Shown here piece by piece: positions 8,337 to 17,199 of a stretch of DNA of 63,530 nucleotides; position 1 is the stretch's first letter; each line of letters starts with the position of its first letter. Origin of the DNA: Neisseria sp. (lineage in GTDB: Bacteria > Pseudomonadota > Gammaproteobacteria > Burkholderiales > Neisseriaceae); the NCBI GenBank assembly GCA_030538415.1, contig JAUNTY010000011.1:1-63530 (forward strand), in the 5' to 3' direction. The position numbers and the translations under genes were made by a program. The notes beneath the pieces are model-generated. The model saw only the letters and a program-made list of their open reading frames with translations, made no database searches and was not told where the DNA came from.

Positions 8337-9128
8337 ATGACACAGCCAACAAAATACACCGTGATTACCGGCGCCAGCGCCGGCATCGGCCATGCAGCGG
8401 CCAAAGCCTTTGCCGGGCGCGGCAAAAACCTGATTCTGGTTGCCCGCCGCGAGGCCAGGCTCGAAGCCTTGCGGCAGGAAATCCTCGCCGCGCACCCTGC
8501 TCTGGATGTGGTCGTCAAAACCGCGGATTTGTCGCGGCCTGACAACGCATACCGGCTCTACGACGAACTGTCCGGCTATCCGCTCGACACTTGGATCAAC
8601 AATGCGGGCTTCGGCAATTATGCGCCGGTAGCCGGGCAGGATTTGCAGAAAATCGAGGCCATGCTCAATGTGAACATCACCGCGCTCACGCTGCTCTCTT
8701 CCCTGTTTGCCCGCGATTATCAGAATACGCAAGGCGCGCAGCTGATTAATGTGTCGTCGCGCGGCGGCTACACCATCGTGCCGACAGCGGTCACTTATTG
8801 CGCGGCCAAGTTTTACGTCAGCGCGTTTACCGAAGGGCTGGCGTGGGAGCTGCAAAGCGCCGGCGCCCCGATGCAGGCCAAGGTATTGGCGCCCGCGGCC
8901 ACGCAAACCGAATTCGGCCAAACCGCCAACGATGTCGACGAATACGACTACAACCGGGCTTTTGGCCGCTACCACACCGCCGAGCAGATGGCCGGATTTT
9001 TACTGCAGCTGTACGACAGCCGCCAAACCGTCGGCATCGTCGATACGGAAACCTTCACGTTTCACCTGAAAGCGCCACAGTTTGCCTATTCGGGCAATGC
9101 AGCCAATAACCAGCGGGCGGTCAGGTAA
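8337..9128 (+). CDS. SDR-family NAD(P)-dependent oxidoreductase
   Basis: A 263-residue classical short-chain dehydrogenase of unknown substrate. The cofactor motif TGASAGIGHA is near the N-terminus, NNAG follows the fourth strand (WINNAGFGNY), the catalytic serine is in NVSSRGG and the Tyr-Lys pair in YCAAKFY. The ribosome site is AAGGAAATTCACC. A divergent MerR regulator and its promoter suggest induction by a small molecule. A DUS hairpin follows. Confidence 0.9.
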   Translation: MTQPTKYTVITGASAGIGHAAAKAFAGRGKNLILVARREARLEALRQEILAAHPALDVVVKTADLSRPDNAYRLYDELSGYPLDTWINNAGFGNYAPVAGQDLQKIEAMLNVNITALTLLSSLFARDYQNTQGAQLINVSSRGGYTIVPTAVTYCAAKFYVSAFTEGLAWELQSAGAPMQAKVLAPAATQTEFGQTANDVDEYDYNRAFGRYHTAEQMAGFLLQLYDSRQTVGIVDTETFTFHLKAPQFAYSGNAANNQRAVR

Positions 9129-9134
9129 ACAAAA

Positions 9135-9173
9135 GGCCGTCTGAAAACATGCCGACAGGCTTTCAGACGGCCT
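9135..9173. terminator. DUS hairpin after SDR gene
   Basis: Opposed AG-DUS copies separated by about a dozen bases, placed just after the SDR stop. Confidence 0.65.
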
Positions 9174-9194
9174 GCTTATTCCTGCAAACAACGT

Positions 9195-9367
9195 TAGGGC
9201 TTCCTGACAGTGCAGCGGTGTCATATATCATCATCTTTTTCGCGCTAAAAGCACATCTGCTGCGTTGAAAATGCTCGCAAGGTGTCCAACCTTGCTGCGC
9301 TTTCCGCCTTGCATCTGCACTTTTATCACAAAAAATCTGAGTAATTCTGAATTGTCAGGAAGCCCTA
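9195..9367. mobile_element. 173-bp MITE-like element with 15-bp terminal repeats
   Basis: It starts TAGGGCTTCCTGACA and ends TGTCAGGAAGCCCTA, a perfect 15-bp terminal inverted repeat. The interior has a small hairpin (GCAAGG..CCTTGC) and no ORF. A diverged one-ended copy lies near 39386. The remaining gap to 9558 shows only the ribosome site of the next gene. Confidence 0.65.
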
Positions 9368-9558
9368 GCGCCTTGCCTGCGAATTGGCCATAATAGCCAA
9401 TCAACACAAAACACTCCGGCGTTGCCGCGCCTTTCCGTATCAGATATATTGTCTTCAGCCCGCTTTGGATTATTTTGTGCTCATTGACGACAACCGCAGG
9501 CGGATAAGTGCGGCGTCAAACCCTCCGCCTTGTTGCCACAAACAGAAAGGAAACAAAA

Positions 9559-10119
9559 ATGGCTGATACCGCCTTGTTGATTATCGACTTTCAAAACGAT
9601 TATTTCCCCGGCTTTCCCGGCGCGAAATGGCCGCTGGCAGGCACCGAAGCCGCTGCGGCCAACGGCGCCGCATTATTGGCGAAATTCCGCGCGCAAGGTC
9701 TGCCGGTGTTTCATGTGCGCCATGAGTTTCCGAATGCGGATGCGCCCTTTTTCCAGCCCGGCTCCGAAGGCGCGCAGATTCACGCCGGTATGGCGCCGCT
9801 TGAGGGCGAAGCTGTGATTGTGAAGCAGCAAATCAACAGCTTCCGCGATACCGGTTTGCAGCAGCAGCTGCAACAGGCCGGCATCAGGCGGCTGGTGATT
9901 GTCGGCGCGATGAGCCATATGTGCATTGACGCGGCCACCCGCGCGGCAGCCGATTTCGGCTACGAATGCCTCGTCGCCCACGATGCCTGCGCCACGCTGG
10001 ATATGGCGTTTGACGGCGTCAACGTGCCTGCCGCGCAGGTGCACGCCGCATTCATGGCAGCGCTGCAATTCGGCTATGCCAAGGTGGAAAGCACCGAGGC
10101 GTTGCTGCAAGCGGTTTGA
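9559..10119 (+). CDS. Isochorismatase-family cysteine hydrolase
   Basis: A 186-residue cytosolic hydrolase of the isochorismatase/nicotinamidase superfamily. The triad is visible: Asp in LLIIDFQNDYF, Lys in AVIVKQQINSF and Cys in MSHMCIDAATRAAADFGYE. Substrates in this family range from isochorismate to nicotinamide and ureas; nothing here decides. The start at 9559 follows AGAAAGGAAACAAAA, and the in-frame upstream extension has no family similarity. Confidence 0.9.
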   Translation: MADTALLIIDFQNDYFPGFPGAKWPLAGTEAAAANGAALLAKFRAQGLPVFHVRHEFPNADAPFFQPGSEGAQIHAGMAPLEGEAVIVKQQINSFRDTGLQQQLQQAGIRRLVIVGAMSHMCIDAATRAAADFGYECLVAHDACATLDMAFDGVNVPAAQVHAAFMAALQFGYAKVESTEALLQAV

Positions 10120-10137
10120 GTTTGACAGTCAAAGGCC

Positions 10138-10352
10138 GAGACCTTTGCAAAAAAATAACCGTCGCGCCTGCGCAGGCGAGTGCCCGGCCTGAAGCACAGC
10201 TTCAGCTTAAACTTGTCAGTTTTGTGAATGAGCAACCTTATGATTCAAATTAGATTTTTAGAATCAGAAAAATGGGCAGACAAGCAAAGCGACGCTTTGC
10301 CCTAGGCACCCGCCTGCGCGGGTGCGACGAGCGAGGAATTTTGCAAAGGCTC
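10138..10352. repeat. Compound inverted repeat, CCTTTGCAAAA family
   Basis: A 215-bp unit bounded by GAGACCTTTGCAAAA and TTTTGCAAAGGCTC, with GC-rich dyads just inside each end (GCGCCTGCGCAGGCG and CACCCGCCTGCGCGGGTGCG). Related copies are near 14660, 29449, 33083, 42727, 63016 and 63430. No ORF of its own. Confidence 0.75.
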
Positions 10353-10392
10353 AGGCCGTCTGAAAACCAAAATGCGGTTTCAGACGGCCTTT
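10352..10392. terminator. DUS hairpin between convergent genes
   Basis: Opposed AG-DUS copies with pairing extended into the loop side (GAAAACC..GGTTTC), between the hydrolase and mdaB, which converge here. A T-run follows on the plus strand. Confidence 0.7.
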
Positions 10393-10402
10393 TTGAAGCC
10401 GC

Positions 10403-10984
10403 TCACAGGCAGTCGGCAAGATGTTGGCCAAAGCGGAGGAAGTCATTGGCCAAATCGGGATTTTTCAACACATCGAAGCAGGCAAACGTCGGCAGCGCCT
10501 GCATGGCAAACGAGCGGTAGCTCATGTGAACGGGAAACAGCAAATCGTCGACGCTCCGGCCTTGAAACAAATATTCGCCCGGATTATCAAATGCCTGCCG
10601 CGGCGCATTAAACGTCACCGACAGCAGGTAGCGTTTGCCGCCAAGCAGGCCGCCGCTGCCGTAACCGGCCGTCGGGTTTTTCGAACTTCTGCCGTCGCCA
10701 TTGCAGAAAATACCGGCCGAACCGGCGCTGAACACTTCATCCATGTATTTTTTCAACGGCCACGGTACCGTCATCCAGTAAATCGGAAATTGCACAATAA
10801 TGATATCGGCCCACAGATGTTTTTGTACTTCCGCTTCGGTGTCAAACTGCAGCACGCTGCTGGTTTGAACGGTGTGCCCTTTGGCAATGGCGGCCTCGGC
10901 AGCCAGCTCGACCAGCGTCTGCGTCAGCCTGCCTTTCGCAGTGGGAAAAGGCTGATGACCGTTGATAATCAAAACATTTTTCAT
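10403..10984 (-). CDS. mdaB: NAD(P)H-quinone oxidoreductase MdaB-type
   Basis: A 193-residue flavodoxin-fold FAD enzyme, the same length as E. coli MdaB, that reduces quinones by two electrons and so protects against oxidative stress. The sequence shows MKNVLIINGHQPFPTAKGRL at the flavin phosphate site, then IIVQFPIYWMTVPWPLKKYM and YLLSVTFNAPRQAFD, all typical. It is alone and convergent with the hydrolase gene, with Correia elements upstream. Confidence 0.92.
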   Translation of the reverse strand: MKNVLIINGHQPFPTAKGRLTQTLVELAAEAAIAKGHTVQTSSVLQFDTEAEVQKHLWADIIIVQFPIYWMTVPWPLKKYMDEVFSAGSAGIFCNGDGRSSKNPTAGYGSGGLLGGKRYLLSVTFNAPRQAFDNPGEYLFQGRSVDDLLFPVHMSYRSFAMQALPTFACFDVLKNPDLANDFLRFGQHLADCL

Positions 10985-11043
10985 GATGCCGCACTTTGTG
11001 GTTGCCTGGCTGCCATTATGCTGCCAATCAATGACATTTCTGC

Positions 11044-11195
11044 TATAGAGGGAAAACTTACCCTACTACGGCGTTGCTGCGCCCTGCTCAAAGAGGGGGC
11101 TTGACTAAGCTGCTGAAGCAGCAAGTCCGCCGCCCCGTACTATCTGTACTGTCTGCGGCTTGCTGCCTTGTATTAGAGTAAGTTTTCCCTCTATA
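11044..11195. repeat. Full-length Correia-type element, 152 bp
   Basis: Ends TATAGAGGGAAAACTTACCC and its near-complement AAGTTTTCCCTCTATA. It keeps the internal segment (CTCAAAGAGGGGGCTTGACT to AGCAGCAAGTCCGCC) missing from the roughly 105-bp copies here; long and short forms are also known for Correia elements in pathogenic Neisseria. Confidence 0.85.
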
Positions 11196-11265
11196 CAGCC
11201 GAAGAAATGAGTTTCTGCTATGGCGTTGGCTCACCTTGTATCAAAATCTCATTTCTCCGACTATA
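11192..11265. repeat. Truncated Correia-type element abutting the long one
   Basis: It shares the TATA of the preceding element and runs to CATTTCTCCGACTATA, with GAAGAAATGAGTTTCTGCTA near its left end. The central CTGTACTGTCTGCGG core is deleted. Confidence 0.6.
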
Positions 11266-11287
11266 TGCCGCACCATTTAACATAATG

Positions 11288-11323
11288 AGGCCGTCTGAAA
11301 GCTGTTTTCAGACGGCCTTTGTT
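11288..11323. terminator. DUS hairpin after glcU
   Basis: Opposed AG-DUS copies with added pairing (AAAGC/GTTTT), just downstream of the minus-strand glcU gene. Confidence 0.7.
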
Positions 11324-11333
11324 TGAAAGCGTA

Positions 11334-12188
11334 TTACAGGAAAACGGTGATGATGCTGCCGACCACAATCAGCACGAGGCCGGTGATGGTGAGGCGGAAT
11401 TCGCGCGGGGTTTTCTTTTCGTGCAGGATATAAAGGCCGCCGAGCGTGGCAATCACCACGTTTAATTGGGTAACGATATAAGCTGTCGCCACGCCGTTGC
11501 GTTGCGCCGAAAAGATATAGGCCAGCGCCGAGAGGCTGAAGGTGAAGCCCACGGCCATGGCTTTGTAGCTTTTCGGGTTGCGGAAGGCTTCGGGGGCGCG
11601 AAAGAAAAACACACACAAAATCGCACCGATAAACACGCCCAGCATCTGCGGAAAGAAAATCGACATGCCGCCTGCATTCACCAGTTTGGGCAGCGCGCTG
11701 TAAATCCAGTAGCCTATGCTGGTGCTCGCCAAAATAATCAAGCCGCGGGTGATGTTGCCCTTGTTGTCGGGGCTGTCGCTGACGGCGGTGAGCGCGGCGC
11801 CGATAATCAGCAGCAAAATGGCAAATGCCCCGGCGATTTTGGCAGTGGCGCCCGGCCATTCGCCAAACATCAACACACCGATCAATGAAGTGCCGATCAG
11901 CTGCAGGCCGGTGGATATCGGCATGGTGCGCGAGACGCTGAGAATATTGTAGGCGGTGTATTGCCCGGCCTGGCCGATGACCCAAAACATGCCCGATACC
12001 ATGCTGAGCAGGAAGGTTTGGGTGGAAACGGCGCTGTGCGGCACAAATAAATACACCGCCAGCCCCACCAGCATGGCGCCAAGGCCGGTGCCGAGAATTT
12101 CATTGGGCGGTTTGCCGCCGATTTTTTTCAGGATAATCGGTTGCACGCCCCAGCCGATGGCGGGGATTAGCGCGATGAGCCAATTCAT
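11334..12188 (-). CDS. glcU: GRP-family sugar (glucose) uptake transporter
   Basis: A 284-residue inner-membrane protein with about ten hydrophobic segments, of the glucose/ribose porter family (Bacillus GlcU, Staphylococcus GlcU/RbsU). It opens MNWLIALIPAIGWGVQPIIL and has a repeated DMT-like architecture; NPKSYKAMAVGFTFSLSALA and NVVIATLGGLYILHEKK are typical. The Met at 12188 is preferred over 12215 because the family begins there. With the glucose dehydrogenase gene upstream it would import glucose by symport for oxidation; the specificity is inferred from that pairing. Confidence 0.88.
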   Translation of the reverse strand: MNWLIALIPAIGWGVQPIILKKIGGKPPNEILGTGLGAMLVGLAVYLFVPHSAVSTQTFLLSMVSGMFWVIGQAGQYTAYNILSVSRTMPISTGLQLIGTSLIGVLMFGEWPGATAKIAGAFAILLLIIGAALTAVSDSPDNKGNITRGLIILASTSIGYWIYSALPKLVNAGGMSIFFPQMLGVFIGAILCVFFFRAPEAFRNPKSYKAMAVGFTFSLSALAYIFSAQRNGVATAYIVTQLNVVIATLGGLYILHEKKTPREFRLTITGLVLIVVGSIITVFL

Positions 12189-12240
12189 GGAATGTCCTTT
12201 TTTATGGGTCAGCAATCATGGCTTGCACGGCGCAAGCCGA

Positions 12241-12289
12241 AAAGGCCGTCTGAAACATGGGGCGGCCAAACTGCTTTCAGACGGCCCGG
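12241..12289. terminator. DUS inverted pair between gdh and glcU
   Basis: Opposed AG-DUS copies about 20 bp apart in the 212-bp gap; a weak or partial terminator within the pair. Confidence 0.5.
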
Positions 12290-12400
12290 GGCTTCTTGTT
12301 AATTAGTTTATGACAAGCGTTTCGCCTTGCCGCGGTATCTCCGGCAACAAAAATCCTTCATCAACCATGCATCAGAAAGCCCGGGAAGCAGCGCAAACCG

Positions 12401-13536
<1,136 letters not shown>

Positions 13537-14598
13537 TCAAGCTTGTTTCAGGCTTTTCATGTCAATCACAAAACGGTATTTCACATCGCTTTTGAGCATG
13601 CGCTCGTAAGCTTCGTTGATGTTTTGGATATCGAGCATTTCCACATCGGGCACCACATTGTGTTCGCCGCAAAAATCGAGCATTTCCTGGGTTTCGGCAA
13701 TACCGCCGATAATCGAACCGGCTACGCTGCGACGCCCCAGCAGCAGCGGCACGGTGCTGAGGGTGGATTCCAGCTCGCCCACCAGCCCCACCAATACCAA
13801 GGAGCCGTCGAGCGCCAACGTGTTGATATAGGGTTTCAAATCATGGGTATAGGGCACGGTGTCGATAATCAGCTCGAATTGGTTGGCCACCGCCTGCATT
13901 TGCGCTTCATCGGCAGACACCACCACATGGTGCGCACCCAGCGCGCGGGCGTCGGCTTCTTTGCCGGGCGAGCGGGTAAACAGGGTCACTTCCGCGCCCA
14001 TCGCATGCGCCAGCTTCAGCGCCATATGGCCGAGACCGCCGAGGCCGACCACCGCCACTTTGCTGCCTTTTTGTACCTTCCAATGACGCAGCGGCGAATA
14101 GGTGGTGATACCGGCGCACAAGAGCGGCGCCACGGCTTTGGTGTCGAGGTTTTCCGGCACGGCCAGCACGAATTTTTCGGTGACCACGATGGTATCGCTG
14201 TAACCGCCGTAAGTGGGCATGTGGTCGCCGAAGCGGTCGGTGTCGTTATAGGTTTGCACGTTGCCGTTTTCGCAATATTGCTCCAAACCTTCTTCACACG
14301 GGTGGCAATGCTGGCAGGAATCGACCATACAACCCACGCCGACCAAATCGCCCGTCTTGAATTTTTTCACTTCCGTGCCCACGCGTTTGACGCGGCCGAC
14401 GATTTCATGGCCGGGCACCATCGGGTATTGACTCCAGCCCCAGTCGTTGCGCGCCTGATGCAAATCGGAATGGCACACGCCGCAATATTCGATGTCGATT
14501 TCCACATCACGGGCGCCCACTTCGCGGCGCTCGAATTCAAACAGCGCCAGAGGTGAGGCGCTGGATTGGGCGGCATAGCCGCGTACTTTGATGCTCAT
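13537..14598 (-). CDS. Zinc-dependent alcohol dehydrogenase, YahK/CAD type
   Basis: A 353-residue medium-chain dehydrogenase that probably reduces aldehydes with NADPH. Catalytic zinc ligands lie in EYCGVCHSDLHQARNDWG and VPGHEIVG; the structural zinc cysteines in CQHCHPCEEGLEQYC; the Rossmann motif is VVGLGGLGHMALKLA. The pattern is that of E. coli YahK and cinnamyl-alcohol-type enzymes. The start at 14598 follows AAAGGAAACATC; the longer frame upstream has no similarity. Confidence 0.92.
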   Translation of the reverse strand: MSIKVRGYAAQSSASPLALFEFERREVGARDVEIDIEYCGVCHSDLHQARNDWGWSQYPMVPGHEIVGRVKRVGTEVKKFKTGDLVGVGCMVDSCQHCHPCEEGLEQYCENGNVQTYNDTDRFGDHMPTYGGYSDTIVVTEKFVLAVPENLDTKAVAPLLCAGITTYSPLRHWKVQKGSKVAVVGLGGLGHMALKLAHAMGAEVTLFTRSPGKEADARALGAHHVVVSADEAQMQAVANQFELIIDTVPYTHDLKPYINTLALDGSLVLVGLVGELESTLSTVPLLLGRRSVAGSIIGGIAETQEMLDFCGEHNVVPDVEMLDIQNINEAYERMLKSDVKYRFVIDMKSLKQA

Positions 14599-14658
14599 GA
14601 TGTTTCCTTTCGCTTGGTTGATACGACAAAATTGTTGAGGCCGTCTGAAAGCCTGCGG

Positions 14659-14866
14659 CCTTGGCAAAATTCCCCGTTCGTCGCACCCGCGCAGGCGGGT
14701 GCCTAGGGCAAAGCGTAGCTTTGTTTGTCTGCCATGATTCTAAAAACTCAATTAGAATCATAAGATTGCTCATTTCCGATGACTGATAAATTCAAGCTGA
14801 AACTGTGCTTCAGACTGGGCACCCGCCTGCGCGGGCGCGACGGTTATTTTTTGCCCAGGCCCCTGC
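14659..14866. repeat. Compound inverted repeat, second copy
   Basis: It carries the same parts as the unit at 10138 in inverted order: GGCAAAATTCCCCGTTCGTC at the left and CGGTTATTTTTTGCCCAGGC at the right, with GCACCCGCGCAGGCGGGTGC and its complement inside, and shared inner text (ATGATTCTAAAAACTCAATT). Confidence 0.75.
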
Positions 14867-14896
14867 CTGTTCGAACAGATTCAGACGGCCTTGCCT

Positions 14897-16009
14897 TTAT
14901 TCCACATCCACCCACCACCGCTCGTGCGGCAAGGTGCGGATATTGAACACTTCGCCGATTTGCGGCGTGGCGGTTTGCAGCGGTTTGCCTTCGGCGGCGG
15001 CCATAAAGCGCTCGATCGGCTCTTTCCAGGTATGGTAGGCCAAATCGAATTTCGCCCAATGTATCGGCATCACTGCCCTCGCCCCCACTTCCTGCGCCGC
15101 CTGCACCGATTGCTCCGGCGTCATGTGGATATTGGCCCAATCTTTGTTGTAGGCGCCGTTTTCCATCAAAGCCAAATCAAACGGGCCGTATTGGCGGCCG
15201 ATTTCGGCAAAATGCCTGCCGTAGCCGCTGTCGCCGTTGAAAAACAGCGAAAATTCAGGCGATTTCACCACCCACGAGCCCCACAAAGTGGAGAAGCGGG
15301 TGTCGAAATTGCGGCCGCTGAAATGGCGGGCGGGCGCAAGAATCAAATCAATATCGCCAAACGCCGCCGCCTCGCCCCAATCCATTTCGGTGATTTTGCT
15401 GTCGGCAATGCCCCAGCGCTGCAAGTGCGCCTTCACGCCCAGCGGCACGTAAAAATGCCCCACTTTCGGCGCAATCTCTTGAATCGCACGATAATCGAGA
15501 TGGTCGTAATGGTCGTGCGACAGCAAGACCGCATCCAGCGCGGGCAAGTCGGCGGTGGCGGGCGTGTGCGTCATCGCAAACGGGCTGCCCGCTACGGGAA
15601 TCGGCGAGGCGCGGTAATACACCGGGTCGGTAATCAGGGTTTTGCCCATGGTTTTGAACAACACGGTCGAATGGCCGAGCCAGACGAAATCGCCGTCCTG
15701 CATCGCCGCCATATCCGGCCTGCGGCTCGGCAGCGGCGCGGCAGGATGCTTGCCCGGCGGCGGGCTCACCACCGAAACCAGCCAGTCGAAGATTGACGGC
15801 GAATCGGCGCCGCGCGTTTCAATCACCGTCGGCTCGGCATTGTTGAATTGCTTGCCGTCAAACTGCGGCGAAGCCTGGATTCTTGCCATGCTCGCCGCAT
15901 CGGGTTTGCCACCGAACACAGGATGGAACGTCACAAAAGCCCAACCCGCCGCCGCCAGCAGCAACACGGCAGCCAGCAGCCATTTAATCAGGGTAAACAT
16001 TATTTTCAT
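14897..16009 (-). CDS. Membrane-anchored MBL-fold hydrolase, NAPE-PLD/UlaG-like
   Basis: A 370-residue metallo-beta-lactamase-fold protein with an N-terminal hydrophobic segment (about residues 5-26), so it is probably anchored with the enzyme in the periplasm. The zinc motif is LLSHDHYDHLD, preceded by WLGHSTVLFK and followed by NGDSGYG and PIHWAKFDLAYHTW. This pattern matches the RomA/NAPE-PLD-like branch, some of which cleave phospholipids or lactones; the substrate is unknown. Confidence 0.85.
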   Translation of the reverse strand: MKIMFTLIKWLLAAVLLLAAAGWAFVTFHPVFGGKPDAASMARIQASPQFDGKQFNNAEPTVIETRGADSPSIFDWLVSVVSPPPGKHPAAPLPSRRPDMAAMQDGDFVWLGHSTVLFKTMGKTLITDPVYYRASPIPVAGSPFAMTHTPATADLPALDAVLLSHDHYDHLDYRAIQEIAPKVGHFYVPLGVKAHLQRWGIADSKITEMDWGEAAAFGDIDLILAPARHFSGRNFDTRFSTLWGSWVVKSPEFSLFFNGDSGYGRHFAEIGRQYGPFDLALMENGAYNKDWANIHMTPEQSVQAAQEVGARAVMPIHWAKFDLAYHTWKEPIERFMAAAEGKPLQTATPQIGEVFNIRTLPHERWWVDVE

Positions 16010-16029
16010 GCCATAACCACGGTTGATGC

Positions 16030-16062
16030 CGTCTGAACAATAATCTGTTTCAGACGGCCTGT
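16030..16062. terminator. DUS inverted pair upstream of MBL gene
   Basis: An AT-DUS-type copy (ATGCCGTCTGAA) faces an AG-DUS copy about 12 bp away, just upstream of the minus-strand hydrolase gene. Confidence 0.45.
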
Positions 16063-16070
16063 TGTTGAAA

Positions 16071-16174
16071 TATAGTCGTTCCGTTAGCTTGATACAGCGT
16101 TGCTGCGCCTTGTCGTACTACCTGTACTGCCTGCGGCTTGCTGCCTTGTCTCAATCTAAATTGAAACGACTATA
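16071..16174. repeat. Correia-type element, 104 bp
   Basis: TATAGTCGTTCCGTTAGC at the left and TAAATTGAAACGACTATA at the right around the usual core (GTACTGCCTGCGGCTTGCTG). The left end has diverged. Confidence 0.8.
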
Positions 16175-16277
16175 TATTAGCCATAACGGAATAACTTTGC
16201 CCCATCATAGAAGATGACGGCGTGTGCGTAAATTGATAAATCGGCATTTGAGAATTTCCCGAAACGAAATAATGACA

Positions 16278-16309
16278 ACAAGGCCGTCTGAACATTCAGA
16301 CGGCCTTGT
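16278..16309. terminator. DUS hairpin after small membrane protein gene
   Basis: A tight 14-bp inverted DUS pair (CAAGGCCGTCTGAA and complement) with a 2-base gap lies 16 bp after the stop of the 31-codon ORF on the minus strand. Confidence 0.7.
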
Positions 16310-16324
16310 TGCCATGCTGCCGGA

Positions 16325-16420
16325 TTACTGGTTTTTGCGGACATCCCTGAAAAACCAGACCGCCGCGCCGATAAACACCAGCACCGCCACAATCAGCAAA
16401 ACAAACAAAAAAAGTTCCAT
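16325..16420 (-). CDS. 31-residue single-pass membrane protein, CcoM-like
   Basis: The ORF encodes one hydrophobic helix (ELFLFVLLIVAVLVFIGAAV) followed by a charged tail WFFRDVRKNQ. It has a modest ribosome site (GGAAAAACATC before ATG) and a DUS hairpin right after the stop, which supports a real gene. The layout and the aromatic-R-D-x-R-K end recall CcoM, the tiny extra subunit of cbb3 cytochrome oxidase in Pseudomonas; that link is my inference from memory. No cytochrome genes are in the window. Confidence 0.5.
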   Translation of the reverse strand: MELFLFVLLIVAVLVFIGAAVWFFRDVRKNQ

Positions 16421-16540
16421 GATGTTTTTCCAAATTGACCAAGCCCGAAAGTGTACGCCTCCGTGCCGCGGGCGGCAAGGCGGGTTCCGCCCGTATCCGT
16501 TCCGGCGTGGTTTCCATGACCGAGCGGCATATTTTGCATA

Positions 16541-16567
16541 TCAGGCAGCAAGCCGCAGACAATACAA
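16541..16567. repeat. Correia core fragment
   Basis: GGCAGCAAGCCGCAGACAAT matches the Correia core but no TATAG ends are nearby. The rest of the 282-bp gap (16421-16702) shows no gene. Confidence 0.45.
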
Positions 16568-16702
16568 CAGCAAGGAGATGGCGGACGATTCTTCCGGAAT
16601 CACCGCCTTTTGTCCGCAATTGCCCCAAACCGTCAAAATTACGGTAATATTCAGGCAAATCGTTGGCTGCTTTCAGACGGCCTTTTTCAAGGAAACCACA
16701 CA

Positions 16703-17113
16703 ATGTTCAAACGCCCCGAAGAATTCATCATGGCCATTCTGGCCGCATTATGGGTGGTGCTCACTTATTTTCTGGCCGACTATTTCGGCGCGCCCACCCA
16801 CACCACGCTGCTGATTACCGCGCTCACGCTGATTTGGGCGATTGTGTTTTTCATCGTCTGGCAGCGCAACGCCAGCCGCCTGATTTGGCCGCTGTTTCTC
16901 GGCCTGCTGGTGGCCTGCTGGTGGCCGTATCTCGACTGGTATGCAGTGAGCGACATTCTCGTGCCCGGCGCTTCGAGCGACACCATCGTCATTGCCAAAC
17001 CGTGGTACGCCACCTGGACCTTCAAACTCATCATCGCCGTGATTCCCGTGTTGCTGGGCTATGCGGTGAAATGGAAACTGAAACGCAAGCTGCCGGTATC
17101 GAATATTCCGTAA
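16703..17113 (+). CDS. Unassigned four-helix inner-membrane protein
   Basis: A 136-residue protein with about four membrane segments, the first three at roughly residues 9-26, 34-50 and 57-75, a periplasmic-type loop (DWYAVSDILVPGASSDTIVI) and a last helix before the basic end KWKLKRKLPVSNIP. The start at 16703 follows CAAGGAAACCACACA; upstream in-frame codons encode nothing recognisable. A strong hairpin follows. I do not recognise the family and propose no function. Confidence 0.75.
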   Translation: MFKRPEEFIMAILAALWVVLTYFLADYFGAPTHTTLLITALTLIWAIVFFIVWQRNASRLIWPLFLGLLVACWWPYLDWYAVSDILVPGASSDTIVIAKPWYATWTFKLIIAVIPVLLGYAVKWKLKRKLPVSNIP

Positions 17114-17134
17114 AAAATATCCCGCAAACCGCAC

Positions 17135-17186
17135 GCATCAAACACAGGCCGTCTGAAAAAACTTTCAGACGGCCTGTGTTTGATGC
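17135..17186. terminator. Extended DUS hairpin between convergent genes
   Basis: A perfect 24-bp inverted repeat with a 4-base loop, DUS in both arms, pairing extended by GCATCAAACACAG. It would end both the 16703 gene and the minus-strand transporter. Confidence 0.8.
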
Positions 17187-17199
17187 GCAGCCAATTTAT

